Of a DNA stretch of 64,000 nucleotides, positions 49,689 to 58,001 are shown piece after piece (the stretch's first letter is position 1; every line of letters starts with the position of its first letter). The translations under genes were made by a program, and so were the position numbers. Below the pieces are notes generated by a model. It was not told the DNA's origin, ran no database searches, and saw only the letters and a list, made by a program, of their open reading frames with translations. Origin of the DNA: an uncultured Sphingopyxis sp. (lineage in GTDB: Bacteria > Pseudomonadota > Alphaproteobacteria > Sphingomonadales > Sphingomonadaceae); NCBI RefSeq assembly GCF_900078365.1, contig NZ_LT598653.1, positions 2,480,001 to 2,544,000 of the forward strand, in the 5' to 3' direction.

Positions 49689-50729
49689 TCATGAAAGGAT
49701 GTTGTCCACGAGCGCGTCGAACGACTCGCCCCCGCGGATCGGGTCGGTCACCGGCAGGCCGAGGCGCTGCCGCTCGGCCGCCATCAGCGCCTCGGCCGCG
49801 TCGCCGTCGTAAGCCGAGGTGTTGAGGCTGACCCCGCCGCAGCGGATCGCGGGATTGGTGCGGCTGCCGAGGCGGATCGTCAGGTCGATCACCTCCTCAA
49901 TGCTGGGCAGCGCAAAGCTTTCCATGCCGAGGATCACCTTGCGCGCCGGATCGTGACAGACGACGAAGACGTCGGGCTGGCTGCCGTGGAGCAAGCCGAG
50001 CGACACCGCGGCATAGGCGGGGTTGAAGATCGATCCCTGTCCCTCGACCAGGTCCCAGTGATCGGCGGGCGCATCGGGGCTTAGCACCTCGGCCGCCCCC
50101 GCCTCGAAATCCGAAACCACCGCGTCCATCGGCATGCCGCCGCCCGCGATCATGATCCCCGTCTGGCCCGTCGCACGGAAATCGGCGTCGATCCCGCGCG
50201 CGACGAAAGCGCGGTGCAGCGCGAGCGCGGTATATTTCTTGCCGAGCGCGCAATCGGTGCCGACCGTCAGCAATCTCTTGCCGCTGCGCTTGCGCCCGGT
50301 GGCGATCGGGATCGACGGCGGTGGGGTGCGGACGTCGATCAGCCGCCGGCCGGTGCGCCGCGCCGCCTCGACGAGCGCGGGGATGCTCGTCAGCCGGGTG
50401 TGGAGCCCGCTGACGATGTCGAGCCCCGCCTCCATCGCCTCGATGAGCACCGCAACCCAGGCATCGCCGATGACGCCGCCCTGGTTCGCGACGCCGATCA
50501 CCAGCGACCGCGCCCCCGCGCCGCGCGCCTCGGCGGGCGACAACCGCGGGAGGCCGGCGCTGACCGAGCAGGCGCCGATCCCATATTCGCCGACGCAGCG
50601 GTCGGCCGCCCAGTCGGCAAGGCCGAAGGCGGTCTTCGCATAGCCCGCCTCGGTCGTGTCGCCGAGGAACAGCAGATAGGGTTGCGGCAGGGTCAGGCTT
50701 TCGGCCAGTCTGCCGGTGGGCGCGTTCAT
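49689..50729 (-). CDS. dgcN: DUF1611 protein, D-glutamate N-acetyltransferase DgcN-like
   Basis: 346 residues of the DUF1611 family. An N-terminal Rossmann-like half (LLFLGDTTEAGYAKTAFGLADW) and a C-terminal half with a P-loop-like GTDCALGKKYTALALHRAF and EGQGSIFNPAYAAVSLGLLHG. In marine bacteria DgcN acetylates D-glutamate and the enolase-family DgcA epimerises the product to the L-form. Partner dgcA is in the same locus. The ATG at 50729 follows ggag at 9 nt; a TTG three codons upstream is less likely. It is 20 bp after the TonB receptor stop. Confidence 0.85.
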   Translation of the reverse strand: MNAPTGRLAESLTLPQPYLLFLGDTTEAGYAKTAFGLADWAADRCVGEYGIGACSVSAGLPRLSPAEARGAGARSLVIGVANQGGVIGDAWVAVLIEAMEAGLDIVSGLHTRLTSIPALVEAARRTGRRLIDVRTPPPSIPIATGRKRSGKRLLTVGTDCALGKKYTALALHRAFVARGIDADFRATGQTGIMIAGGGMPMDAVVSDFEAGAAEVLSPDAPADHWDLVEGQGSIFNPAYAAVSLGLLHGSQPDVFVVCHDPARKVILGMESFALPSIEEVIDLTIRLGSRTNPAIRCGGVSLNTSAYDGDAAEALMAAERQRLGLPVTDPIRGGESFDALVDNILS

Positions 50730-50749
50730 CTTGTCCAACTCCAGTTCGC

Positions 50750-52936
50750 TCAGAAAGCCATGTCGAGCGCGACGCCGATCGTGCGCGGCTGCAACGGCGA
50801 GATCGCAAGGAAACTCGGCTGGTTGAGTCCGTCGGCAAGCGTCGATCGCGCCATCTCGCCCTTGTTGTCGAGGAGGTTGCGCGCATAGGCGCGCAGCGTC
50901 CAGTGGTCGGCGAAGGTCACCGACGCATTGAGATCGACCGAAGTGTATGCCTTGGCACGCGCGACGAGCGGATCGCTCTCGACCAGCGACAGCCGGTTGC
51001 TCGCGTGGCGGATGCCGGCGCCGAAGCTGCCCTTGTTGCCGCCGCCCAGCTCGAATTCATAATCGGCGCGCAGCGCGCCGCTGAACTTCGGCACCGCGGG
51101 CAGGCGGTCGCCCTTCACGCCGCTGATCTCCGGCACATCTTCGCTGAGGCTCGCGTCGGTATAGCTGCCGGTGGCGCTGATCGTCAGGCCCGGCGCCGGG
51201 CGCAGCGCCAGGCTGCCCTCGAAACCCTTGCTCGTCGCTTTACCGCCGTTCGCGCCGCCCGACACGCCGCCAAAGGCGCGCGTGACCTGAATGTCGGTCC
51301 AGTCCATCCAGAAGAAGGCGGCGTCGACCGATACCATGCGGTCGGCGAAATCGGCCTTCAGTCCCACCTCATAATTGGTCATGCGGTCGGCATCGACGCT
51401 CGGCGGGACATTGGGAACGATGACGTTGGGGCCGCCGGGGCGATAACCCGTCGCGACGCGCGCATAGAGCATCGCATCCTCGTTGATGTGGAATTGCGGG
51501 CTGACCGAGAAGGTCCAGACGCTTTCGGCGGATTCACCCGGATCGTTCGCGCTGGGGACGATCGCGCCCTCGCTGATCTGGGTGAAGGTCTGTTCGTTGC
51601 GCGCCCACCGCAGGCCGCCGGTGACCTCGAACTGCTCGCTCAGCTTGAAGGTCGCGTTGCCGAAGATGGCATATTCCTTGTAAGTCGCGGGCAGGCCGAC
51701 GATCGCGAGCGGATCGAGGCCGTCGATGACGTTGCCGTCCATGTCGAACGAGCGGACGAGTTGGGAATTGCTCGTTTCCTCGTCGGTGAAGAAACCGCCG
51801 ATCATCCATTCGAAACGACCGCCACTCGGCGAGGCGAGCCGCACTTCCTGCGTCCATTTCTTGAGCCCGAGATCGAGGTGGAAGGGCGTGATACCGGGCG
51901 CGATCGGCGGATCGGTGATGAACGGGAACAGCACACCGAAGGCATAGCTCGCATCCTGCAACTGGCGGCTCTGCGTCTCGCTGTAGGTCGTCGCCGAGGT
52001 CAGCGTCGCGGCGCCGAAATCATAGTCGATCGTCGCCGAATAATAGTCGAGATCGACGTCATAGGATTCGGGAACATAATTGTTGTATGAATGGCCGTTG
52101 CCGAGCCGGTTGCCGGTCAGGTCGGCGGCATAGAGGCCGTTGCCGTCCGAATCGAGCGACTGCCAGATGCCCGCGAGCTTGATGCTGAGTTCGGGCGTCG
52201 GCTGCCACAGCAATGCGGCACGGCCGCCGCGCTGTTCATAGTCGTTCTGGTCCTTGATTCCGGCATTGTTGACGCTGTCGACCCATCCCGGCGTTTTGCG
52301 CCACGCGAAGCTGCCCGAAATCGCGAGCGTGTCGGTGACGATCGGCGCGTTGGCATATACCTGCCCGCCCCAGCCGAGGCTGCCGGCATTCTTGATCGTG
52401 AAGCCTTCGACGCCCGCGCGCACCTTGAATTCGCGCGTGTCGGGCTGGACGGTCACATATTTGACGAGGCCGCCGATCGAGCTCGCGCCGTAGAGCGTAC
52501 CCTGCGGCCCCTTGAGCACCTCGATGCGTTCGAGGTCATAGGGCATCAGATCGATGGTGAATTGCCCGGCGCGGTTGTAGAGCGCGCTCGACCCGACCGG
52601 TGCGTCATCGAGATAGATGCCGACCGTCTGGCTGGCATTGAGCGGCGCGACGCCGCGCAGCGTGATCGTCGTCTGGCCCGGGGTGCCGCCGTTGCTGACG
52701 TTCATGCCGGGGACATAGCCCGCATAGTCGACGAGCGAGGCCGAGCCCTGTTCCTGCAGTTCCTCGGCTCCGACGACCGAAATCGAGATCGGCACGTCCT
52801 GCACATTCTGGACGCGCTTCTGCGCGGTCACGACGATCTCGCCCGCGGCTTCGATCGCGGCCGCTTCCTGCGCGCACGCCGGCATCGCGGCGACGACCGC
52901 GACCATGCTTGCTGCTACCAAAAGTCCCTTGTTCAT
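50750..52936 (-). CDS. TonB-dependent receptor (728 residues)
   Basis: Signal peptide ending AMPACAQE; TonB-box-like EIVVTAQKR; plug with VQDVPISISVVGAEEL, PGQTTITLRGVAP, VGIYLDDAPVG and LKGPQGTLYGASSIGGLVKYVT; barrel ending GVALDMAF with a terminal Phe. It is of the shorter FecA/'iron complex or small organic' class. It sits between an M19 dipeptidase and dgcN, 4 bp after the former, so the ligand may be a D-amino-acid peptide or murein fragment; this is contextual only. ggggt precedes the ATG. Confidence 0.93.
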   Translation of the reverse strand: MNKGLLVAASMVAVVAAMPACAQEAAAIEAAGEIVVTAQKRVQNVQDVPISISVVGAEELQEQGSASLVDYAGYVPGMNVSNGGTPGQTTITLRGVAPLNASQTVGIYLDDAPVGSSALYNRAGQFTIDLMPYDLERIEVLKGPQGTLYGASSIGGLVKYVTVQPDTREFKVRAGVEGFTIKNAGSLGWGGQVYANAPIVTDTLAISGSFAWRKTPGWVDSVNNAGIKDQNDYEQRGGRAALLWQPTPELSIKLAGIWQSLDSDGNGLYAADLTGNRLGNGHSYNNYVPESYDVDLDYYSATIDYDFGAATLTSATTYSETQSRQLQDASYAFGVLFPFITDPPIAPGITPFHLDLGLKKWTQEVRLASPSGGRFEWMIGGFFTDEETSNSQLVRSFDMDGNVIDGLDPLAIVGLPATYKEYAIFGNATFKLSEQFEVTGGLRWARNEQTFTQISEGAIVPSANDPGESAESVWTFSVSPQFHINEDAMLYARVATGYRPGGPNVIVPNVPPSVDADRMTNYEVGLKADFADRMVSVDAAFFWMDWTDIQVTRAFGGVSGGANGGKATSKGFEGSLALRPAPGLTISATGSYTDASLSEDVPEISGVKGDRLPAVPKFSGALRADYEFELGGGNKGSFGAGIRHASNRLSLVESDPLVARAKAYTSVDLNASVTFADHWTLRAYARNLLDNKGEMARSTLADGLNQPSFLAISPLQPRTIGVALDMAF

Positions 52937-52940
52937 CGTC

Positions 52941-54083
52941 TTACCCCCAGACTTGGCCGAGCAGGCGGCGGAAATTGCCGCCGAGCACGGCCCGGATGTT
53001 ATCGTTCGAATAGTTGCGGCGGATGAGTTCCTCGACGAGGTCGAAGGTCTTCAATGGATGGTCGAAACCGTCGATGTCGATCTTGTCGCGAAAGGCATAG
53101 CTGCCCTTGTAGCCCTGCTTGAGCAGCGCATATTCTTGCGGCGGCATGTCGTCATAGCCGTTGAGGTCGGCGTCGGAGCCGATGCCGACATGGTCGATGC
53201 CGACGAGCTTCGCGACATGATCGATATGGTCGGCCATATGCCCGACGTTGGTCGGGTCGCTCGTGCGCACGAACATGCGCACTCCGGTGATGCCCATCAC
53301 CCCGCCCTTCGCCGCGAGCGCCAGAATCGCCTCGTCGGTCTTGACGCGCGGATGATCGACGAGCGCGCGGGCGTTGCTGTGGGTGATCGCGATCGGCCCC
53401 TTGGCGATTTCGATCGCGTCCAAAGTCGTCCTGTCGCCGCAATGCGAGACGTCGACGAGCATCTTCTGCTTTTCCATCTCGGCGACGATCGCCGCGCCAT
53501 AGTCGCTGACGCCGCCATCGACCCGTTCGGTGCTGCCCGATCCGATCATGTTCTGCGTATTGTAGGTGAGCTGCGCGCAGCGAAGGCCGAGGCGGCGGAA
53601 CAGCGCGACATCCTCGACGCTCTCGAACTGCTCGGCATTCTGGATGCCCATGATGACGGCGCATTTCCTGTCGGCCTTGGCGCGGTCGAGATCGGCGGCG
53701 CCGTCGACGAGCGTGAAGACATGGCTGTTGCGCCCGGCGAAGCCTTGCCATCCCGCGAGATATTCGAGCGCCTGCTGCTTCGCATCGGGGCCGCCGATGC
53801 CATAGGCGTTGTGAAAGCCGGTGATGCCCGACGCGCGGAACGCGGCCGCTTCGGCGTCGGTCAACCGGTGCGCGACATAGTCGGGCGACATGGTGATCTT
53901 GAGCGGCGCGAGCATGTCGATGACGAGCGACGAGGCGACGAGGTCGACCGCGCGGCGCGAATAGGTCTTCGCCGGCGCCGCCGCGAAGGCATAGGCCCCG
54001 CGGCCCACCATCGGCGCCGACAAAGCGGCCCCCACCGCGCCCGCGAGTGCCGCGCGGCGCGTCATGCGGAACGACCCGGTCAT
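52941..54083 (-). CDS. M19-family dipeptidase-like protein lacking the HxD motif, Tat-type signal
   Basis: 380 residues. MTGSFRMTRRAALAGAVGAA is a twin-arginine-like signal. The M19 barrel is clear: Glu in MGIQNAEQ, His in VDVSHCGDRT, His in ITHSNARAL and Asp in HVGIGSDADLNG. The first ligand pair (DxHxD) reads DMLAP at 56-60, with Leu58 for His and Pro60 for Asp. So one zinc site is probably lost and activity may be altered. ggaggat precedes the ATG. It leads the M19-receptor-dgcN operon; a 21-nt regulatory box is 41 bp upstream. Confidence 0.88.
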   Translation of the reverse strand: MTGSFRMTRRAALAGAVGAALSAPMVGRGAYAFAAAPAKTYSRRAVDLVASSLVIDMLAPLKITMSPDYVAHRLTDAEAAAFRASGITGFHNAYGIGGPDAKQQALEYLAGWQGFAGRNSHVFTLVDGAADLDRAKADRKCAVIMGIQNAEQFESVEDVALFRRLGLRCAQLTYNTQNMIGSGSTERVDGGVSDYGAAIVAEMEKQKMLVDVSHCGDRTTLDAIEIAKGPIAITHSNARALVDHPRVKTDEAILALAAKGGVMGITGVRMFVRTSDPTNVGHMADHIDHVAKLVGIDHVGIGSDADLNGYDDMPPQEYALLKQGYKGSYAFRDKIDIDGFDHPLKTFDLVEELIRRNYSNDNIRAVLGGNFRRLLGQVWG

Positions 54084-54123
54084 TCCATCCTCCACCTTTG
54101 ATAATCTTATTTGCCGACTATTG

Positions 54124-54144
54124 TCCTAATCAGAAAATTGTCAA
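54124..54144. promoter_or_regulatory. 21-nt operator box upstream of the M19-receptor-dgcN operon
   Basis: Shares 19 of 21 bases with 57316-57336 (core agaaaattgtcaa). On the minus strand it begins TTGACA, a good -35 element; the -10 is not clear. It lies within a longer symmetry, tgtcctaa (54122-54129) to ttaggaca (54150-54157). Best candidate binder is the XRE-cupin regulator of the same locus. Confidence 0.65.
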
Positions 54145-54177
54145 CCCATTTAGGACATATCGTTCAAGTTTATTCGC

Positions 54178-54200
54178 CATCCGGCGAAGGCCGGGATGAC
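54178..54200. repeat. Half copy of the REP-like repeat
   Basis: ccggcgaaggccgggatgac (54181-54200) matches one arm of the 2073-2149 family. Only a single arm is present. It lies between dgcA and the M19 gene and may act as terminator of the hydrolase-dgcA transcript. Confidence 0.65.
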
Positions 54201-54227
54201 GTGGAAGGACGACCGAGGACCGAGTCT

Positions 54228-55235
54228 CTACCCGCCCCAGACCTCTCCCGCGCAATGGATCATCCCGCCCCGATATTCGACGCCGGGCGAGCGGTCGCGC
54301 GCGAGGAAGGTCGGCCCGTCGAGGTCGACGATGTCGCAGAGCTGCCCGACGAGGAAGGAGGGCGCCATCGACAGGCTGGTGCCCATCATGTTGCCGACCA
54401 TCACGTCGAGCCCGAGCGTCTTCGCCTGCCGCGCGATCGCGAGGCCCTCGGTCAGCCCGCCGCATTTATCGAGCTTGATGTTCACGACATCGAAGCGGCC
54501 GACGAGCGACGCGGTGTCGGCGAGCGACAGCGCGCTTTCGTCGGCGACGAAGGGCAGCGGCCGCTTGAGTCCGTCGAGGTCGGCTTCGCACCCGCGCTTC
54601 AGCGGCTGTTCGAGCTGCGCGACGCCATGCTCGACGAGCATAGGCAGCAGGCCGGCGAGCGTCCGACGATCATAGCCCTGATTGGCATCGACGCCGATCC
54701 AGGCGTCGGGCCGCGCGGCCCGGATCGCCGCGACGCGCAATATATCCTCGTCGAGGTCGCCGGTCAGCTTGACCTTGACCGGCGCCTGCGGGTCGATCGC
54801 CCGCGCCGCCCTTGCCATGGCTTCGGGGCTGTCGGCGCCGAGCGTCAGCGTCGAGCGCAGCGCCTTGGGCCGATCGAGCCCGGCAAGCTCCCAGACCGGC
54901 CGCCCCGTCTGCTTCGCCTCGAGATCCCAATAGGCGCAATCGAGCGCGTTGCGCGCGCCGCCGGGCGGGAGGAGCTGCTGCAGTTCCTCGCGCGTCGCGC
55001 CGCGCTCTATGTCCTCGCGTACCCGCGTCGCTTCGGCCAGCATATGGTCGATGTCGTCGCCGAGATAATAGACCCCGCCCCCCTCGCCGCGCCCGACATG
55101 CGTGCCGTCCGACAGGGTGGCGACGAGCAGCGCGGTTTCGGAGAAGACATGGCCCGAAATGCGGAACGGCTGGTGATAGGGAAAGCGCTCGACCCGAAGG
55201 TCGAGCGTCAATCCCCGCGTATTTTGCGTCGCCAT
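54228..55235 (-). CDS. dgcA: Enolase-superfamily epimerase, DgcA / dipeptide epimerase-like
   Basis: 335 residues of the muconate-lactonising subgroup. Acid-base Lys in KVK (154-156) and Lys254/Lys257 in NIKLDKCGG; metal ligands Asp183 (GVDANQGY), Glu209 (LEQPL) and Asp232 (VADES). This two-lysine layout is that of L-Ala-D/L-Glu epimerase and of N-acetyl-D-Glu racemase DgcA. With dgcN present, conversion of N-acetyl-D-glutamate to the L-isomer is the best guess; murein dipeptide epimerisation is the alternative. ATG shares a base with the preceding hydrolase stop. Confidence 0.9.
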   Translation of the reverse strand: MATQNTRGLTLDLRVERFPYHQPFRISGHVFSETALLVATLSDGTHVGRGEGGGVYYLGDDIDHMLAEATRVREDIERGATREELQQLLPPGGARNALDCAYWDLEAKQTGRPVWELAGLDRPKALRSTLTLGADSPEAMARAARAIDPQAPVKVKLTGDLDEDILRVAAIRAARPDAWIGVDANQGYDRRTLAGLLPMLVEHGVAQLEQPLKRGCEADLDGLKRPLPFVADESALSLADTASLVGRFDVVNIKLDKCGGLTEGLAIARQAKTLGLDVMVGNMMGTSLSMAPSFLVGQLCDIVDLDGPTFLARDRSPGVEYRGGMIHCAGEVWGG

Positions 55236-57214
55236 CAATAGACCATCCCGAAGCCGTAGAGGTGGAAGACAAGCGTCACCCAGACGAGCACGAGCGCGGC
55301 GAGGATCAGCAGCACCGCGCCAAGCTTCATCGTCCAGCGGCGCTTGTCCTGGATGCTGAGCCACAGGTGCCAGCCAGCCGTCGCGAGCAGGCCGAAGGCG
55401 GCGAGCGGGGTCAGGATGCGCAGCAGATGGATGAGCCAGTCGAGCGGGCCGCCGATGCTGCCGATGTCGGCCGAAAAGGCCGCGATCAGCCCGATCCACC
55501 CGGCGAGCGCACCGATCGCGAGCCAGGCAAAGACGCGGCTCAGGCGATAGGCGCGGAGCGACTTGCCCGTAAGCGCGAACTCGGCCTTGAAGCTGCGGCG
55601 CACCAGCGCGCGCACCGGCCAGGCGAGCGCCGCGAGCAGGATGATGCCGAAAGCGAAGACCAGCGCCGGGTTGAGCCAGGCGGCGTTGACGCTGGCGGGC
55701 GCGGGTTCGAACACCATGAAGGGCGACCCCGGGTCGACGCTCCAGCGCACGACGCGGCCGTCCTTGACCTCGGCGGCAAGACGTTCGCCGGTGCCGGTGT
55801 CGCGCCACACGAAGGGCTCGACCTCGATCCAGTCGCGCGCGCCGGCGCCGAGCCCGTCGAGCGCCGGAACGCTGATCTTGCCGTCCTCGGTCAGCCCGAT
55901 CGTCGCCTGGCCGAGCAGCCCGAACAGGCTCATGAAATTGGTGAAGGAACCGCGGCTGCTGATGTAATTGCCGGCCATCATCTGCGCGTGTTCGCGCGCG
56001 GTCTTGGCATCGACCTGCGCCGGCTTTTCGGCCGGACCCGGCAGATAGCGATCGGCGAATTTGTGGAAGAGCGCGCTGCGCACCGCCCCCGCCGCGCCGT
56101 CCTTGCCCGCGCTGTTCATCGAGATGAAGACGCCGGTGTCGGCATCGGGGAACAGCCAAAGGTAGGAGTGGAACCAGACGGTGTCGCCGCCGTGCGCGAT
56201 CGCGCGGTGGCCGTTGACCCATTGCTCATAAAAGCCGAGCGCCATGCTGTTGAGCGGGCCGACGCCGGGCGCCTTGAAATCGTGCATCATCTTCGCGGTT
56301 TCGGGCTTCATCAGCCCCGCGCCGTCATTAAGATGCGCGATCATGAATTTCGCCATGTCGGCGCCGCTCGACGACAGGCTGCCCGCGGGCGCGGGGATGA
56401 CCATTTCGAACGGCTGGGCCTTCCCGGTGATGTCGGGATACCCCTTCGACATATGCGGCACGAGGCGCGCGGGGAGCGGCTGGCGGAACGACGAATGCGT
56501 CATGCCGAGCGGCTTGAAGATATGATTCTCGATATAATTGTCGAAATTTTCGCCGCTGACCCGCTCGACAATATAGCCCGCGAGCGCGGTCGCATAATTG
56601 GAATAGGCCGGGGTCGTGTCGGGCGCGAAGACGCGTTCGGGCAGCGCGAGCGGCATCAACTTCTTCAGCGTCATCACCGCCTTCGGATCGCTGCTGATCA
56701 GGTGGCGCACCGATTCCTCGAAGCCCGCAGTGTGCGTCATGATGTTGCGCATCGTCACCGGCTTGCCCTCATAGGGCGGAATCTTGAAATCGAGATAGGC
56801 GTTGACGTCCTTGTCGAGGTCGATCTTGCCGGCCTCGACCTGCTGCATCACCGCGGTCCAGGTGAAAAGCTTCGATACCGATCCGGGGCGGAAAAGCGTC
56901 GTCTCGGGAAGGACGGGCGCGCGCTTGGCGACGTCGGAATAGCCATAGCCCTTTTCGAGCACGACCTCGCCGCCGCGCACCACGACGACGACCGCGCCCG
57001 GAATGCGCCCGCGTTCAAGCGCATAGGGCAGGTAGCCGTCCATCCAGGCCTCAACGTCACGGGCGTCGAGCGGCGCGGGCGCCGCGGCCGTTTTGGCGGC
57101 CGGCAGCGCGGCTTGGGTCTTTTTGACGGCCGGCGCGGGCACCGGTCCCTGCGCCGCGAGCGGCAGCGCGGCAAAGGCCGCCAGCCCGATCATCGCCTTG
57201 CGGATAAAACGCAT
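55235..57214 (-). CDS. Serine hydrolase (beta-lactamase family) with C-terminal membrane domain
   Basis: 659 residues. Signal peptide to about residue 21, Ala/Pro-rich linker, then the penicillin-recognising fold with SVSK (112-115), YSN in TPAYSNYATALAGYIVE and HGGDT. A DUF3471-like beta domain follows, and after about residue 490 four TM helices (LVFAFGIILLAALAWP, FAWLAIGALAGWIGLIAAF, AAFGLLATAGWHLWL, AVLLILAALVLVWVTLVF). Periplasmic, membrane-tethered hydrolase of D-residue peptides is likely. Good ribosome binding site (ggggagag) before the ATG. It heads a two-gene operon with dgcA. Confidence 0.92.
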   Translation of the reverse strand: MRFIRKAMIGLAAFAALPLAAQGPVPAPAVKKTQAALPAAKTAAAPAPLDARDVEAWMDGYLPYALERGRIPGAVVVVVRGGEVVLEKGYGYSDVAKRAPVLPETTLFRPGSVSKLFTWTAVMQQVEAGKIDLDKDVNAYLDFKIPPYEGKPVTMRNIMTHTAGFEESVRHLISSDPKAVMTLKKLMPLALPERVFAPDTTPAYSNYATALAGYIVERVSGENFDNYIENHIFKPLGMTHSSFRQPLPARLVPHMSKGYPDITGKAQPFEMVIPAPAGSLSSSGADMAKFMIAHLNDGAGLMKPETAKMMHDFKAPGVGPLNSMALGFYEQWVNGHRAIAHGGDTVWFHSYLWLFPDADTGVFISMNSAGKDGAAGAVRSALFHKFADRYLPGPAEKPAQVDAKTAREHAQMMAGNYISSRGSFTNFMSLFGLLGQATIGLTEDGKISVPALDGLGAGARDWIEVEPFVWRDTGTGERLAAEVKDGRVVRWSVDPGSPFMVFEPAPASVNAAWLNPALVFAFGIILLAALAWPVRALVRRSFKAEFALTGKSLRAYRLSRVFAWLAIGALAGWIGLIAAFSADIGSIGGPLDWLIHLLRILTPLAAFGLLATAGWHLWLSIQDKRRWTMKLGAVLLILAALVLVWVTLVFHLYGFGMVY

Positions 57215-57315
57215 CGCTCTCCCCTTTTATCTGGCGCGCCTGTCACACCTTGCGGCAAGCCGCGCGACCCCTTACCAAGGGACCAACATCTGTTAGCCCG
57301 ATAGGGACATAATGA

Positions 57316-57336
57316 TCCTGATTAGAAAATTGTCAA
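57316..57336. promoter_or_regulatory. 21-nt operator box between hydrolase-dgcA and XRE-cupin genes
   Basis: Second copy of the 54124-54144 box (ctgattagaaaattgtcaa at 57318-57336). It is 20 bp before the XRE-cupin ATG and 102 bp before the hydrolase start. The TTGACA on the minus strand could serve the hydrolase-dgcA promoter. Confidence 0.65.
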
Positions 57337-57355
57337 ACATGGAATGGAAAAACTG

Positions 57356-57979
57356 ATGGCGGACCGCGCAACCCCGCCGACGCTCGGCGCGGTGATGAAG
57401 GGCATTCGCGCGCGCAACGGCTGGACGCTCAAGGAAATGAGCGCGAAGTCGGGGATTCCCGTATCGACATTGTCGAAGGTCGAGCACGACCGGCTGACGC
57501 TCAGCTACGACAAGCTTCAGCAACTCAGCCAGCGCCTGAAGATTCGCATGTCGGACCTGTTCGCCGAGGATGAGGAGGATGCCGCGCCGCGCGTTACCGG
57601 ACGCCGCAGCATCGCCGCGATCGATCGCGCCGCGCGCGTCACGACCGACAATTACGACTATCATTATCTCTGCACCGATTTGCGGCAGAAACGAATGATC
57701 CCCATCCTGACGCGCATCCGCGCGCACAGCGCGCGCGAGTTCGGCGAACTCGTCCACCATCAGGGCGAGGAATTCATCTACGTCCTCGAAGGGCGGATCG
57801 AGGTTCACAGCGAATTTTACGATCCCGTCACGCTCGACGTCGGCCAGGGCATCTATATCGATTCGTCGATGGGCCACGCCTATGTCGTCGCCGACGGCTT
57901 TGAGGAGGCGTTGGTGCTGGGCGTCTGTTCGAGCGCCGACGACGGGCTGATGGACAGCTTGATGAGCCTTCACGGATAA
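57356..57979 (+). CDS. XRE family regulator with C-terminal cupin domain
   Basis: 207 residues. N-terminal Cro/C1 HTH (about 8-65: GAVMKGIRARNGWTLKEMSAKSG, IPVSTLSKVEHDRLTLSYDKL), then a cupin barrel (about 95-200) with HHQGEEFIYVLEGRIEVH and GQGIYIDSSMGHAYVV. Cupin-XRE proteins often control amino acid or polyamine catabolism and sense a small molecule in the barrel. ATG at 57356 (MADRATPPTLG) or 57344 (MEKLMADR) are both possible; neither has a strong ribosome binding site. Followed 22 bp later by the D-aminoacylase-like gene. Confidence 0.92.
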   Translation: MADRATPPTLGAVMKGIRARNGWTLKEMSAKSGIPVSTLSKVEHDRLTLSYDKLQQLSQRLKIRMSDLFAEDEEDAAPRVTGRRSIAAIDRAARVTTDNYDYHYLCTDLRQKRMIPILTRIRAHSAREFGELVHHQGEEFIYVLEGRIEVHSEFYDPVTLDVGQGIYIDSSMGHAYVVADGFEEALVLGVCSSADDGLMDSLMSLHG

Positions 57980-58001
57980 CCCACCGGAAATGGAGAGATA
58001 A

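Noticed and set aside
54812..57304. Long plus-strand frame (830 codons) over dgcA and the serine hydrolase
   Set aside because: Same antisense pattern; the minus-strand genes have complete catalytic motifs.
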